From positions 1-64,000 of the forward strand of contig NZ_KQ954256.1 in NCBI RefSeq assembly GCF_001519065.1: DNA of 64,000 nt. Direction: 5' to 3'. The stretch's first letter is position 1. Every line of letters starts with the position of its first letter. Shown piece by piece: positions 49,854 to 59,176 of the stretch. The notes under the pieces are model-generated. The model made no database searches. It saw nothing but the letters and a program-made list of their open reading frames with translations, and was not told the origin of the DNA. Source of the DNA: Novosphingobium sp. FSW06-99. GTDB taxonomy: Bacteria > Pseudomonadota > Alphaproteobacteria > Sphingomonadales > Sphingomonadaceae. Made by a program: the position numbers and the translations under genes.

Positions 49854-51078
49854 CATCGATGATCACGCCGCCGGGCACTGCCATTGCCGCAATCGCCGCC
49901 CCGCCCAGATCGGCATAGGCGCGATGGCCGACCGCATAGATCACCGCATCGAGATCGCGGAACGCATCGAGGGGACTGAGCACAATGTCGAATTCGTGCG
50001 CCGCCGCATGCGTGTCGGCCAGCGGGTCGTGAACCAGCGGCGCAATCCCGAATTCGCGCAATTCGCGCACGATGTCATGGACCTTGGAATTGCGGATATC
50101 GGGAACGTTTTCCTTGAACGTCAGGCCCAGAATACCGACCCGCGCATCACGCAGCGCCCGGCCGCCCCCGGCCAGCAGCTTGACGGTGCGCTGCGCGATA
50201 TAGCTGCCCATGCCATCGTTGATCCGCCGCCCGGCCAGGATCACTTGCGGGTGATAGCCAAGCTGTTCGGCCTTGGCGGTCAGATAATAGGGATCGACCC
50301 CGATGCAGTGCCCGCCGACCAGCCCCGGATAGAACCGCAGGAAATTCCACTTGGTGCCCGCCGCCGCCAGCACTTCGCGGGTGGAAATGCCGACCAGATC
50401 GCAGATCTTGGAAATCTCGTTCATCAGCGCGATGTTGATGTCGCGCTGGGTGTTTTCGATCACTTTGGCTGCTTCGGCGACCTTGATCGACGAGGCGCGA
50501 TGGACACCCGCCGTCACCACCGAGCCATAGAGCGCGGCCAGCGTGTCGAGCGTTGCAGCGTCTTGCCCGGCGACGACTTTGACGATCTTTTCGAACGGAT
50601 GCTCCTTGTCGCCCGGATTGATCCGTTCGGGGCTGTAACCGAGCGTGAAATCGACCCCGCTGACCAGGCCCGACACGCGTTCGATCACCGGAGCGCAGAT
50701 TTCTTCGGTGGCGCCGGGATAGACGGTCGATTCGAACACCACGATCGTACCGGGCCGGATCACCCCGCCAACCGTGATGCAGGCCGACTCCAATGCGCCG
50801 AAATCAGGCCGGTGCCCGTCATCGACCGGGGTCGGCACTGTCACGATGATCACCGGGCAATCGGCCAGCGCCGCCGGATCATCGGCAATTTCCAGCGCGG
50901 ATGCGGCCAGATCGGCATCGCTGACTTCGCCGGTGAAATCGTGGCCCGCGCGCAAGCTTGCCACGCGGTGCGCGCCGATATCATAGCCGACCACGGCGTA
51001 CTGGCGCGCAAAGGCAACCGCCAGCGGCAACCCGACATAGCCCAGCCCGACGACCCCGATCCGTTCGACAGATTTCAT
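49795..51078 (-). CDS. tviB: UDP-N-acetylhexosamine 6-dehydrogenase (TviB/WbpO type)
   Basis: Oxidises a UDP-HexNAc twice to the uronic acid, giving precursors such as UDP-GalNAcA or UDP-GlcNAcA. The 427-residue protein has the NAD motif GVVGLGYVGLPLAVAFA, ESTVYPGATEEICAPVIE, the KVAEAAKVIENTQRDINIALMNE helix, catalytic Cys in GGHCIGVDPYYL, and the C-terminal GLTFKENVPDIRNSKV. The combination matches Vi-antigen TviB/WbpO. It faces kpsS convergently. No epimerase partner (TviC/WbpP) is in the window. The gene symbol is a best match, not proven. Confidence 0.85.
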   Translation of the reverse strand: MKSVERIGVVGLGYVGLPLAVAFARQYAVVGYDIGAHRVASLRAGHDFTGEVSDADLAASALEIADDPAALADCPVIIVTVPTPVDDGHRPDFGALESACITVGGVIRPGTIVVFESTVYPGATEEICAPVIERVSGLVSGVDFTLGYSPERINPGDKEHPFEKIVKVVAGQDAATLDTLAALYGSVVTAGVHRASSIKVAEAAKVIENTQRDINIALMNEISKICDLVGISTREVLAAAGTKWNFLRFYPGLVGGHCIGVDPYYLTAKAEQLGYHPQVILAGRRINDGMGSYIAQRTVKLLAGGGRALRDARVGILGLTFKENVPDIRNSKVHDIVRELREFGIAPLVHDPLADTHAAAHEFDIVLSPLDAFRDLDAVIYAVGHRAYADLGGAAIAAMAVPGGVIIDVKSSLVPASLPPGLRYWSL

Positions 51079-51188
51079 GATGTTCCGGGCGATCCCTTGG
51101 TGGTGTCAGGCATGGCGCGCGCAGCGGCGCCCGAGTCGGGTCATAATCGCCACCCCCTTACTCGTGGTAAACGCGGCGCAACGGCCGG

Positions 51189-52097
51189 TCAGCGTTTGGC
51201 GGCGTCGGCGCCGATCATGGATTGCATGATCTGTTCGGAAATCGACTGTACCGATCCTGGCGTGTGCGACAGGAACAGGGTGTTGGTCTTGTCGCTTTCG
51301 CCGATTGATTTCAGCGTGTCGAAATACTGCGTCACCAGCACCAGTTGCATCACGTCCTGCGCGGTGGCCTCGCCCAGCGCCTTTTGAAACCCTTCGATCG
51401 ACCCCGACAGCCCTTCAATGATCGCGCGGCGCTGGTTGGCAATGCCCTGGCCCTGCAGGGCCTTGCTTTCGGCTTCGGCCTCGGCCTTTTTGACCACCAG
51501 GATCTTTTCCGCCTCACCCCGCGCGTTGGCGGCGACTTGTTCGCGCTGCGCGGCGTTGATGTCGTTCATCGCCGCCTTCACTTTGGGATCGGGGACGATG
51601 TCGGTGACCAGCACGTTGACGATTTCAAAGCCGAACGCGGCCATGTCGACATCGAGTTCCTGCTTGACCGCCGCGGCAATGCTCGACTGGCTGGCAAACA
51701 CTTCGTCGAGCGTCATGCCCGGCACATGGCCCAGCACGACCTGTTCGACATAGGACTGGATCTGCGCCACCGGGTCCGACAGGCTGTAATAGGCTTCATA
51801 GATCTTTTCGGGCCGCACCCGTGTCTGCACCGAAATCGGGATGGTGACGAACACGTTGTCGTGCGTCTTGGTTTCCATGGTCAGCGCGATCTGGTTGACG
51901 CGCAAGCTGATGCGCCCTTCCAGCCGATCGATGAACGGCACTTTCCAGCCCAGCCCCGGCGCGGCACTGCGCCGAAACTGGCCGAATCGAGTGATGATCG
52001 CTGCTTCGGCCGTCTTGACCGTGTAGAAACTGCCCAGCGCCGCAATCAGGCCGAAGAACAGCGCAATCATCGCCAATGTCGTCAGCACGATATCCAT
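51189..52097 (-). CDS. SPFH/band-7 family protein
   Basis: A 302-residue membrane-anchored SPFH protein. One N-terminal span (about residues 5-27) is followed by the band-7 domain (TVKTAEAAIITRFGQFRRSAAPGLGWKVPFIDRLEGRISLRVNQI) and an Ala/Glu-rich helical segment (GEAEKILVVKKAEAEAESKALQGQGIANQRRAIIEGL) typical of stomatin/HflK-like oligomers. The start ATG at 52097 is used, with GGGGGG upstream. No NfeD partner was found in the window. Function is probably membrane organisation or quality control. Confidence 0.9.
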   Translation of the reverse strand: MDIVLTTLAMIALFFGLIAALGSFYTVKTAEAAIITRFGQFRRSAAPGLGWKVPFIDRLEGRISLRVNQIALTMETKTHDNVFVTIPISVQTRVRPEKIYEAYYSLSDPVAQIQSYVEQVVLGHVPGMTLDEVFASQSSIAAAVKQELDVDMAAFGFEIVNVLVTDIVPDPKVKAAMNDINAAQREQVAANARGEAEKILVVKKAEAEAESKALQGQGIANQRRAIIEGLSGSIEGFQKALGEATAQDVMQLVLVTQYFDTLKSIGESDKTNTLFLSHTPGSVQSISEQIMQSMIGADAAKR

Positions 52098-52197
52098 CAC
52101 ACCCCCCAGGACGGCCACCCATGGCCGCGATCGCAACGCTGCGCCGGGCCATGGGATAGGATGGAACGCACCGGATTCCAACCGGATGCGTGTGCTG

Positions 52198-53934
52198 TCA
52201 GCGCGATGGTTTGACCACGCGGCAGGCAAACCCCGCCCCGGCAGGCCGCGCCTGCCCGGGATAGGCACACAACGGGCGTTCGCGGCCCGGCCAGGGCGTG
52301 GCGGGCCCGGCCTTTGCGGGGATGGCCTCGGGCGCATGGTGATCGATCACCCAGGATTCGAGCGCAGCCAGGCCATCGAACTGGTCAGTCGCAGGCCCGC
52401 CTGCACAATGGTTCATGCCCGGCACCGGAAAGACGCGCGCAAAGTCGGCGGCATGGCCGCCGGCCTTGCGATTGACCGCGTTCCACCAGGCGATCGTGTC
52501 GTTGGCCGAAAACACCGGATCGCTCATACCGTGGGGCACGATCAGCTTGCCCCCATGCGCGCGAAACGCCGACAGGTCGGTTGCGTGCATGCCCACATCG
52601 AACCACGCGGATTCGGTGAACGGCGGCGCCACGGCATAGATGCGCGGCGCATCGCGATCGAAATCAAACGCCAGTTGCCAGGCCAGCAGCTTTTCCGGAT
52701 CGGCCCCGAGCACCGTCGGCGGGGTGGTGAACACCGCCGCCAGCGACCCTGCGCCGAGCACGACATTGAGCGAGGGCGGGCCGTTGTCGAGCCCCACCGT
52801 CCACAGCCGCCAACCTGGCAGGCCGACACCCGCATCCCACGGCCAGGCGGCATAGAGCGGCTTGCCCGCAGAATTGCGCGGCCCCGCCATCAGCCTCTCG
52901 ATCGCGGCAAGCTGGTCGGGCGCGAGACACGCGCCGGTTGCCCCCGGTGCGCACAGGTGTTTGCGCAATTCGGGCAGCACACGCGCGGCGGTGCACTGGC
53001 CGATCGCGTTGATCATGCCGTCCGCCGCGCCATCCAGCGAGTCGCACGCGGCCAGCGTCGCCTGTGACACCAGCGCCGATTGCACCGGCGTCAGCGCGGT
53101 CTTGAGTCCCGCCACGGTCGGGTTTTCACCGCGCCCGCGCAAAATGCCCGCAAACTGCTGCGTGTCCCAGGCCTCGGCCAGCGCCGCGCGCGGCAGCGCG
53201 AAGCCCGGCGCCATGGCAAAAATGCCATCGAACGCATCGGGGTAGCGCTGGGCAAAGGCCATGCCTTCCTGCCCGCCCTTCGAACAGCCCCAGAACAAGT
53301 TGGTCTTGCTGTCGCGGCCATAGAACGCGCGGATCACATGGCGCCCGACATCATAGGACGGTTTCAGGCTGGCAAAGCCATAGTCGCGGCGCGCCTGCGG
53401 GTCGTGACCGAACACCAGATCGCCGCCATGGTCGGGCTGGTTGTTGCGCGTGTTGTCGTGGCCCGCGTCCTGCGCGATCACGGCATAGCCGCGCAGCAGG
53501 CCAGGGGTGGCGCCGCCGCCGACAAAGCCCAGGGCATCACCCACCACACCATCCGACCCGCCACCGCCGGTGAACAGATAGCGCCCGTTCCATGCCTGGG
53601 GCAGCCGCAGGCGGAACCCGATCCGATATGTGCCGCCAACCAGGCCTGGCCGTTCGCCGAAATAGCCTTCGACCAGACAATGCGCAGGCGCCGCCACTGG
53701 CCCTTCGCGCGTGGCCACCTGGGTTCCCGCCGCCTGCCATGTGGCGGCGGTAATGGTCAGCCCCTGCACCGGGGCGCCCTTGACCGCCGCAGTGGCAAGC
53801 CCTGCGCACGCCGCTTCGCGCGATGGCGCGGCGCCTGCCTGCGCCCGCGCCATCTGTGGCGCGATGAACAAGGCCGCACCCGCAAACAGGGCAGTGGCGG
53901 CACGCGTTGTTTGATGGATGCGACCCTTGATCAT
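52198..53934 (-). CDS. Tannase/feruloyl esterase family protein
   Basis: A 578-residue secreted esterase of the tannase family, predicted to cleave gallate or hydroxycinnamate esters. Signal peptide ends AQMARAQ. The CS-D-HC catalytic pattern is present: FWGCSKGGQEGMAFA (Cys-Ser), DPVFSANDT (Asp), and MNHCAGGP (His-Cys), the linked disulfide keeping the triad together. Tightly coupled to the TonB-dependent receptor (1 bp gap), so they should form an uptake-plus-hydrolysis unit for an aromatic ester. Start ATG at 53934 follows the receptor stop. Confidence 0.92.
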   Translation of the reverse strand: MIKGRIHQTTRAATALFAGAALFIAPQMARAQAGAAPSREAACAGLATAAVKGAPVQGLTITAATWQAAGTQVATREGPVAAPAHCLVEGYFGERPGLVGGTYRIGFRLRLPQAWNGRYLFTGGGGSDGVVGDALGFVGGGATPGLLRGYAVIAQDAGHDNTRNNQPDHGGDLVFGHDPQARRDYGFASLKPSYDVGRHVIRAFYGRDSKTNLFWGCSKGGQEGMAFAQRYPDAFDGIFAMAPGFALPRAALAEAWDTQQFAGILRGRGENPTVAGLKTALTPVQSALVSQATLAACDSLDGAADGMINAIGQCTAARVLPELRKHLCAPGATGACLAPDQLAAIERLMAGPRNSAGKPLYAAWPWDAGVGLPGWRLWTVGLDNGPPSLNVVLGAGSLAAVFTTPPTVLGADPEKLLAWQLAFDFDRDAPRIYAVAPPFTESAWFDVGMHATDLSAFRAHGGKLIVPHGMSDPVFSANDTIAWWNAVNRKAGGHAADFARVFPVPGMNHCAGGPATDQFDGLAALESWVIDHHAPEAIPAKAGPATPWPGRERPLCAYPGQARPAGAGFACRVVKPSR

Positions 53935-53935
53935 G

Positions 53936-56146
53936 TCAGAACCTCGCCTGGAAACGCACGCCGAATTCGCGCGGCGCGCCGAAGAACTCGTTGGCACCGG
54001 ACACGCCCGTCTCGTAATATTCCTTGGTGAGATTGGTGCCATAGACTTCAAGCTTGTAGTCATGCCACGTCAACGCCACACTGGCCGACAGCAACCGGTG
54101 CGCATTGATCAGCGCCTGTGGCAGATAAGTCAGGTTGGCTTCCTGCGACCCGACGTAGTTGTAATTTATCCGCGGCTCCAGCTTTGTCTCGTCGCCAAGG
54201 TCGAAGGCATAGGCCAGGCTGGTGTTCCAGGTCCATTTCGGCGACAGCAGGTTGGGCCCGCCGCCCGGATTGGTGACCGTGTTGCCCAGATAATCGAAAC
54301 ACGACGGGAACGTGGCACCACCCGTGCATTGCGGCAGATTGGCGCCCACACCCAAGGCATAAGGGTTGACCGCCGGGAACGATGGCAGGTGCGAGGCCAC
54401 GTATGACCCGCCAAAGTCGAAGGAAAAGCCGCTGAGGCGCGCCTGTGCCGAGGCTTCGAAACCCTTGATGCTCGATTTGCCGGGCACGTTGTACACCCCG
54501 GCCTGCCCGCTCGACAGCGTGCTGTCGATCTGGAAGTTCCGGTACGAGTTGTAGAAGGCGCCCAACTGGGTGCGGATATGATTGGCCATGAAGCTGGATT
54601 TCCAGCCGGCTTCATAATCCCACACTTCTTCGTGCAGGAACGTCTGGCCCGGAGGATTGATCCCGCCCGGTTTGTAACCGCGCGCAACGAAGACATAGAT
54701 CATGTTGTTGGCGTCAGGCTTGTAGTTGAGCGCCACTTTGCCGGTGGCCAGACCGTCGGACTCAGTGCCGTTTTGCGGCGCCAGAACGATCGTGATCGGG
54801 TTTGGCGGAGGGCCGAACGTGCCGACCCCGACCCCGTAGACATTGCCCGTGCCATCGACGTGGAAGTGCGAATAGCGCACGCCCGTTTCGAGTTCGAGCT
54901 TGTCATTCAGCTTCAGATTGCCTTGCGCAAACACGCCGTAGACAAGCTTGTCGGTGATCGGATTGGGGATGATCTCGAACGGCGCCGTGCCGGTGATGTG
55001 CAACAGCACGTCGATCTTGTTGCGCTGGGCATAGCCACCCAGGATATAGTTGAACGCGCCTGTGGTGGGCGAAATGATGTTGATTTCCTGGCTGTATTCG
55101 CGCTCGCGCACCCACTGGTCCTGGTACTGGGGTTCGCCCGGACCGCCGTAATAGCTCAGGATCGACGTACCATCGAGGTCATAGGTGTTGTTGATACGCT
55201 TGTTCTGATAGCCGGTTTCCGACCGGATGATCAGGCCGCCCGGCGTCTGGTACTTGATTTCGAGCGCGGTGTTGGACGCGCGCTCGAACCCGGTCGTGGG
55301 CGAATCGTAATCGAGCACATAGGGAATGCCCGTCGCGCCCGCCGAAAACGGCGTGTGGGCAATCGGCTGATAGGCATAGCCGCCGTTCTGGTTCTGGGCC
55401 AGTTCGCCTTTCCAATAGACCGTCAGGCCGCCATTTTCGTACAGCGCCGACAGCCGTTCCTGATGCGTATCGAGCCGGTCGGGACGGTTGTCATAGACGC
55501 CAAGGTCTTTGTAATAGCTGTCGCGGCTATGCTGATCGGTGGCAAAGCGCAGCGCGAAATGATCACCGATCGGCACGTTGATCGCGCCTTCGCCCTTGAA
55601 ATTGTTATAGCTGCCCGCTTCGAGATCGATGTCCCCGGTCAGTTTGCCCAGCACCGGGCGTTTGGAGTTGATGAACACCGCGCCGCCGGTCGAATTCGAC
55701 CCAACCAGCGTGCCTTGCGGGCCGCGCAGCACTTCGATGCTTTTGACATCATACAATTCAAGGCTTTGTGTGATCGGCGGCTGGAACAGCCCGTCGACAT
55801 ACGTGGCAACCCCGTTGGCGACTTGCGGCGATCCGCTCGCCAGCCCGATGCCGCGAATGTTGACCGATTCGGTCAACCCCGCCTTGGTGATGGTCAGGCC
55901 CGGCGCAACATTCTGCAGATCGCGCTCGGTCGTCACTTCCTTGTCGTTCAGATCGTCGCCGCTGATCGCGGTGATCGCGATCGCCACTTTCTGCGCGCTT
56001 TCGCTGCGGCGCTGCGCGGTCACCACGATTTCCGCCGGGGTGGGCGACGACGACGACGACGACGCCGGTTGATCCTCGGCCAGCGCAGGCTGTGCCAAAG
56101 TCACCACTGCGAGCGAAATCCCCGCAGCAAGCCAATGCTTTTTCAT
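53936..56146 (-). CDS. TonB-dependent outer-membrane receptor
   Basis: A 736-residue outer-membrane receptor. Signal peptide MKKHWLAAGISLAVVTLAQPALA is followed by a Ser run (SSSSSSPTP), the TonB-box-like EIVVTAQRRSESAQKVAIAITAIS, plug domain (VNIRGIG, VATYVDGLFQPPITQSLELYDVKSIEVLRGPQGTLVGSNSTGGAVFINSKRP) and a beta-barrel ending in a terminal Phe (RFQARF). The ATG at 56146 is preceded by GAGAGGGA. The substrate is likely an aromatic ester processed by the adjacent tannase; the receptor alone does not say. Energy could come from the orphan TonB at 17 kb. Confidence 0.93.
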   Translation of the reverse strand: MKKHWLAAGISLAVVTLAQPALAEDQPASSSSSSPTPAEIVVTAQRRSESAQKVAIAITAISGDDLNDKEVTTERDLQNVAPGLTITKAGLTESVNIRGIGLASGSPQVANGVATYVDGLFQPPITQSLELYDVKSIEVLRGPQGTLVGSNSTGGAVFINSKRPVLGKLTGDIDLEAGSYNNFKGEGAINVPIGDHFALRFATDQHSRDSYYKDLGVYDNRPDRLDTHQERLSALYENGGLTVYWKGELAQNQNGGYAYQPIAHTPFSAGATGIPYVLDYDSPTTGFERASNTALEIKYQTPGGLIIRSETGYQNKRINNTYDLDGTSILSYYGGPGEPQYQDQWVREREYSQEINIISPTTGAFNYILGGYAQRNKIDVLLHITGTAPFEIIPNPITDKLVYGVFAQGNLKLNDKLELETGVRYSHFHVDGTGNVYGVGVGTFGPPPNPITIVLAPQNGTESDGLATGKVALNYKPDANNMIYVFVARGYKPGGINPPGQTFLHEEVWDYEAGWKSSFMANHIRTQLGAFYNSYRNFQIDSTLSSGQAGVYNVPGKSSIKGFEASAQARLSGFSFDFGGSYVASHLPSFPAVNPYALGVGANLPQCTGGATFPSCFDYLGNTVTNPGGGPNLLSPKWTWNTSLAYAFDLGDETKLEPRINYNYVGSQEANLTYLPQALINAHRLLSASVALTWHDYKLEVYGTNLTKEYYETGVSGANEFFGAPREFGVRFQARF

Positions 56147-56199
56147 AAGTCCCTCTCCCATTATGATCGTGTTGTGTTGTGGTACCGTGTGGCCGCTGT

Positions 56200-56691
56200 T
56201 CAGGCCTGATCGCCTCCGATCCGCTCCAGACTTTCCAGCATGGTGACGAGCCGGGCACGGTCTTCGGGTGACAGGACGGCGGCGATGCGCGCCTGATGCC
56301 GGGCATGGGCCTCGGTCATCTGTGCGAGCACGCGCGCGCCCGGCCCGGTCAGGAACAGGCCGTTGACGCGCCGGTCGTTTTCACGCTGGTGACGTTCGAC
56401 CAGGCCCCGTTTTGACAAGTCGTTGATCAGGCTGACCAGGTTCGGCCCTTTCAGACCCAGTTGCGCGCTCAGGTCCTGCTGGCTGAGCCCCGGCGCATCG
56501 TTGATCATCACCAGCGCGGCATAATGCGGCGGGCGCAGACGAAACGGCCGAAATGTCAGCAACAGATCCTTCCACAAGGCGGCCTGGGTAAAGCGCAGAC
56601 GAAACCCGATCTGCCGCGCCAGGTCGCACGTCGCCACGTGTGGCGTATCGATCACGCCACCGCCGTCCGATGCCTCTGCCCTGTCACGCAT
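56200..56691 (-). CDS. MarR-family transcriptional regulator
   Basis: A 163-residue winged-HTH regulator, probably a ligand-responsive repressor of the receptor-tannase operon. The recognition region is LSQQDLSAQLGLKGPNLVSLINDLSKRGLVERHQRENDRRVNGLFLT, with the wing R-R-V motif. The gene precedes the receptor by 53 bp on the same strand. A palindromic TTATGACTCATAA lies about 100 bp upstream of its start (56791-56803) and may be its operator. Ligand may be a hydroxycinnamate or gallate, inferred from context only. Confidence 0.9.
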   Translation of the reverse strand: MRDRAEASDGGGVIDTPHVATCDLARQIGFRLRFTQAALWKDLLLTFRPFRLRPPHYAALVMINDAPGLSQQDLSAQLGLKGPNLVSLINDLSKRGLVERHQRENDRRVNGLFLTGPGARVLAQMTEAHARHQARIAAVLSPEDRARLVTMLESLERIGGDQA

Positions 56692-56790
56692 CGCTGCCCC
56701 CGTTGGCCGCCAGGCGGCCGTTCATGGCGAGCAAGTGCCCCGGAATCCGGCTGCAAACCTTTGTCCGCACCGCATCGCTCCCAATTCTGT

Positions 56791-56803
56791 TATGACTCAT
56801 AAT
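56791..56803. promoter_or_regulatory. Palindrome in marR/M20 divergent spacer
   Basis: Perfect 6-bp arms, TTATGA and TCATAA, around a single C form a compact dyad in the AT-rich part of the 228-bp spacer between the divergent marR and peptidase genes. A second, less perfect TTAT...ATAA repeat follows. Size and location fit a MarR-dimer operator for autoregulation. Confidence 0.4.
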
Positions 56804-56919
56804 TATCATATCGAATAACAATCCGTCAAGCCTGTCGTGCGATTGTGCGCCGATGCACCGCCGAACCGGATGGCCGCCAAGGGTTCACCTTGCGCGTCCC
56901 ATGCGCTAAGCGGCCCGGC

Positions 56920-58128
56920 ATGAGCGAGCTTTCCCCTATCGAGCGCGATCTGGTTGCGCGGATCGATCCGGCGCCGATGCTGGATCAGGTCCTGGCGTGG
57001 AGCGCGATCAACACCGGCACGCGCAATCTCGACGGGCTGGCGCAGCAGGCCGATCTGCTGGCGCGCGCGTTCGGCGCCCTGCCCGGCACGGTCACGCTGG
57101 AAGAGGCCGCCCCGGTCGAGGCCGTGACCGGCGACGGGCGCAGCGTGGCGATCGCGCATGGGCGCCATCTCGTGCTGCGCGTGCGGCCCCAGGCCAACCG
57201 CCGGTTTCTGCTGACCGGACACATGGACACCGTGTTCCCACCCGATCATCCGTTCCAGACGACGCGCTGGCTCGATGCCGAAACGCTGAACGGGCCGGGC
57301 GTGGCCGACATGAAGGGCGGCATCGCGATTATTCTGGCGGCGCTGACCGCGTTTGAGGCCAGTCCGGCGGCGGCCGGCGTGGGCTATGACGTGCTGATCA
57401 ACGCCGATGAAGAAACCGGCAGCCTGTCGTCGGCACCGCTGATCGCGCGCCTCGCCAATGGCAAGGCCGCGGCGTTGACGTTCGAGCCCGCCGCGCTGCC
57501 CGACGGCACATTGGCGGGGGCACGGCCCGGCAGCGGCAATTACAGCGTGGTGATCCACGGAAAGTCCGCGCACGCCGGGCGCAACCCGCAGGACGGGCGC
57601 AACGCGATTGTCGCGGCGGCACATCTGGTGCTGGCGCTGACCGAACTGGCGGGCAGCGACATCAGCGTGAACCCGGCAAAGATCGACGGCGGATCGGCCA
57701 ACAATGTCGTGCCCGATCTGGCCATCGTGCGCTTCAACATCCGCCCGCGCGAAACCGGCGCGGCCGCGCGCTTTGCCGCCGCGATGCCCGTCGTGCTGGC
57801 GCGGATCGAGGGCGACCATGGCGTGCACACGCATGTCCACGGCGGCCTCTCGCGCCCGCCCAAGCCGTTGAGCGAGGCGGCCGAGCGGCTGTTTCACCTC
57901 GTGCGCGAATGCGGCGCAGCGCTGGGCCAGACGATCGGCTGGCAAGCCAGCGGCGGGGTGTGCGATGGCAACAACATTGCCGCCTGCGGCGTGCCGGTGG
58001 TCGACACGATGGGCGTGCGCGGCGGCGCAATCCACTCATCCGACGAATTTTGCATCGTGCCCTCGCTTGCCGAACGGGCGCGCCTGGCAGCCGTGGTGCT
58101 GCACCGTCTTTCCGGGGAACAACCATGA
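56920..58128 (+). CDS. M20-family metallopeptidase, AST-linked hydrolase
   Basis: A 402-residue dinuclear zinc hydrolase. LLTGHMDTVFPPDHPF gives the first metal ligand pair, GPGVADMKGGIAIIL the bridging Asp, NADEETGS the catalytic Glu, and GKSAHAG and SGGVCDGNN the lid and later ligand segments. It is co-translated with astA (ATGA) upstream of astB. M20 enzymes include the desuccinylase DapE, so a role as an AstE-like N-succinylglutamate desuccinylase is plausible. Substrate remains unproven. Confidence 0.88.
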   Translation: MSELSPIERDLVARIDPAPMLDQVLAWSAINTGTRNLDGLAQQADLLARAFGALPGTVTLEEAAPVEAVTGDGRSVAIAHGRHLVLRVRPQANRRFLLTGHMDTVFPPDHPFQTTRWLDAETLNGPGVADMKGGIAIILAALTAFEASPAAAGVGYDVLINADEETGSLSSAPLIARLANGKAAALTFEPAALPDGTLAGARPGSGNYSVVIHGKSAHAGRNPQDGRNAIVAAAHLVLALTELAGSDISVNPAKIDGGSANNVVPDLAIVRFNIRPRETGAAARFAAAMPVVLARIEGDHGVHTHVHGGLSRPPKPLSEAAERLFHLVRECGAALGQTIGWQASGGVCDGNNIAACGVPVVDTMGVRGGAIHSSDEFCIVPSLAERARLAAVVLHRLSGEQP

Positions 58129-59165
58129 CCTTTCGCATCCGCGCGGCGCAACCGGCCGATCTTCAGCATCTGTACGACATGGCCAAGCTGACCGGCGGCG
58201 GGTTCACCAACCTGCCCCCCGATCGCAAGGCGCTGACGGCAAAGCTCGACCGCGCCGCTGCCGCGTTCGGCAACACCGACGCAGGCGATCCGCGCCAGGT
58301 GAAGGACGAACTGTTCGTGCTGGTGCTGGAAGACACCGCCACCGGCGAAGTGCGCGGCACCGCGCAGATCTTTACTTGCGTGGGCCAGCAGATCCCGTTC
58401 TATTCCTATCGCATCGCCACGCTGACCCAGCATTCCAAGGAATTGGGGCGGACGTTTCGCGCCGAATTGCTCAATCTGGTCACCGACCTGGAAGGATCGA
58501 GCGAAGTCGGCGGGCTGTTCCTCCACCCCGGCGAACGCGCGGGCGGGCTGGGCATGTTGCTGGCGCGCAGCCGCTATCTGTTCATCGCCATGCACCGCCA
58601 GCGCTTTGCCGACCGCATTCTGGCCGAATTGCGCGGGATCATCGATGAACGCGCAGGCTCGCCATTCTGGGACGGCGTGGCCGGGCGGTTTTTCGGCATG
58701 AGCTTTCAGGAAGCGGACTATTTCAACGCGATCAACGGCCACCAGTTCATCGCCGACCTGATGCCCAAACACCCGGTCTATGTCTCGATGCTGCCCGAAT
58801 CCGCGCGGCAGGTGATCGGCCTGCCCCACCCAACCGGCCGCGCGGCGATGCGCATGCTGGAAGAGGAAGGCTTTCACGCCGAAGGCTATGTCGACATTTT
58901 CGACGGCGGGCCGACAATGACGGCGCGCACCGACCGCGTGCGCTCGATCGCCACCGCCAGCGCCGCCACCGTCACCCAGGTGCGCGCGCCCGAAGGCGAC
59001 GCCGGGCACCGCCGCGCGCTGATCGCGACCGGGCGGCTGGCCGATTTCCGCTGCACTTATGGCGAAATCGCGCTCGATGGCGAGGTCGGCGTAGTGCTCG
59101 ATCCACTGGCGGCGCAGGCGCTGAATGTGGGCGAAGGCGACGCGGTCTGGCACGTGGCGCGATAG
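58125..59165 (+). CDS. astA: Arginine N-succinyltransferase
   Basis: Catalyses the first AST step: arginine plus succinyl-CoA to N2-succinylarginine. The 346-residue protein starts MTFRIRAAQPADLQHLYDMAKLTGGGFTNLPPD and has GLFLHPGERAGGLGMLLARSRYLFIA and ELRGIIDERAGSPFWDGVAGRFFGMSFQEADYFNAINGHQFIADLMPKHPVYV, all AstA hallmarks. Overlaps the M20 gene stop and is followed 11 bp later by astB. Confidence 0.96.
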   Translation: MTFRIRAAQPADLQHLYDMAKLTGGGFTNLPPDRKALTAKLDRAAAAFGNTDAGDPRQVKDELFVLVLEDTATGEVRGTAQIFTCVGQQIPFYSYRIATLTQHSKELGRTFRAELLNLVTDLEGSSEVGGLFLHPGERAGGLGMLLARSRYLFIAMHRQRFADRILAELRGIIDERAGSPFWDGVAGRFFGMSFQEADYFNAINGHQFIADLMPKHPVYVSMLPESARQVIGLPHPTGRAAMRMLEEEGFHAEGYVDIFDGGPTMTARTDRVRSIATASAATVTQVRAPEGDAGHRRALIATGRLADFRCTYGEIALDGEVGVVLDPLAAQALNVGEGDAVWHVAR

Positions 59166-59176
59166 GATCGGATGCA

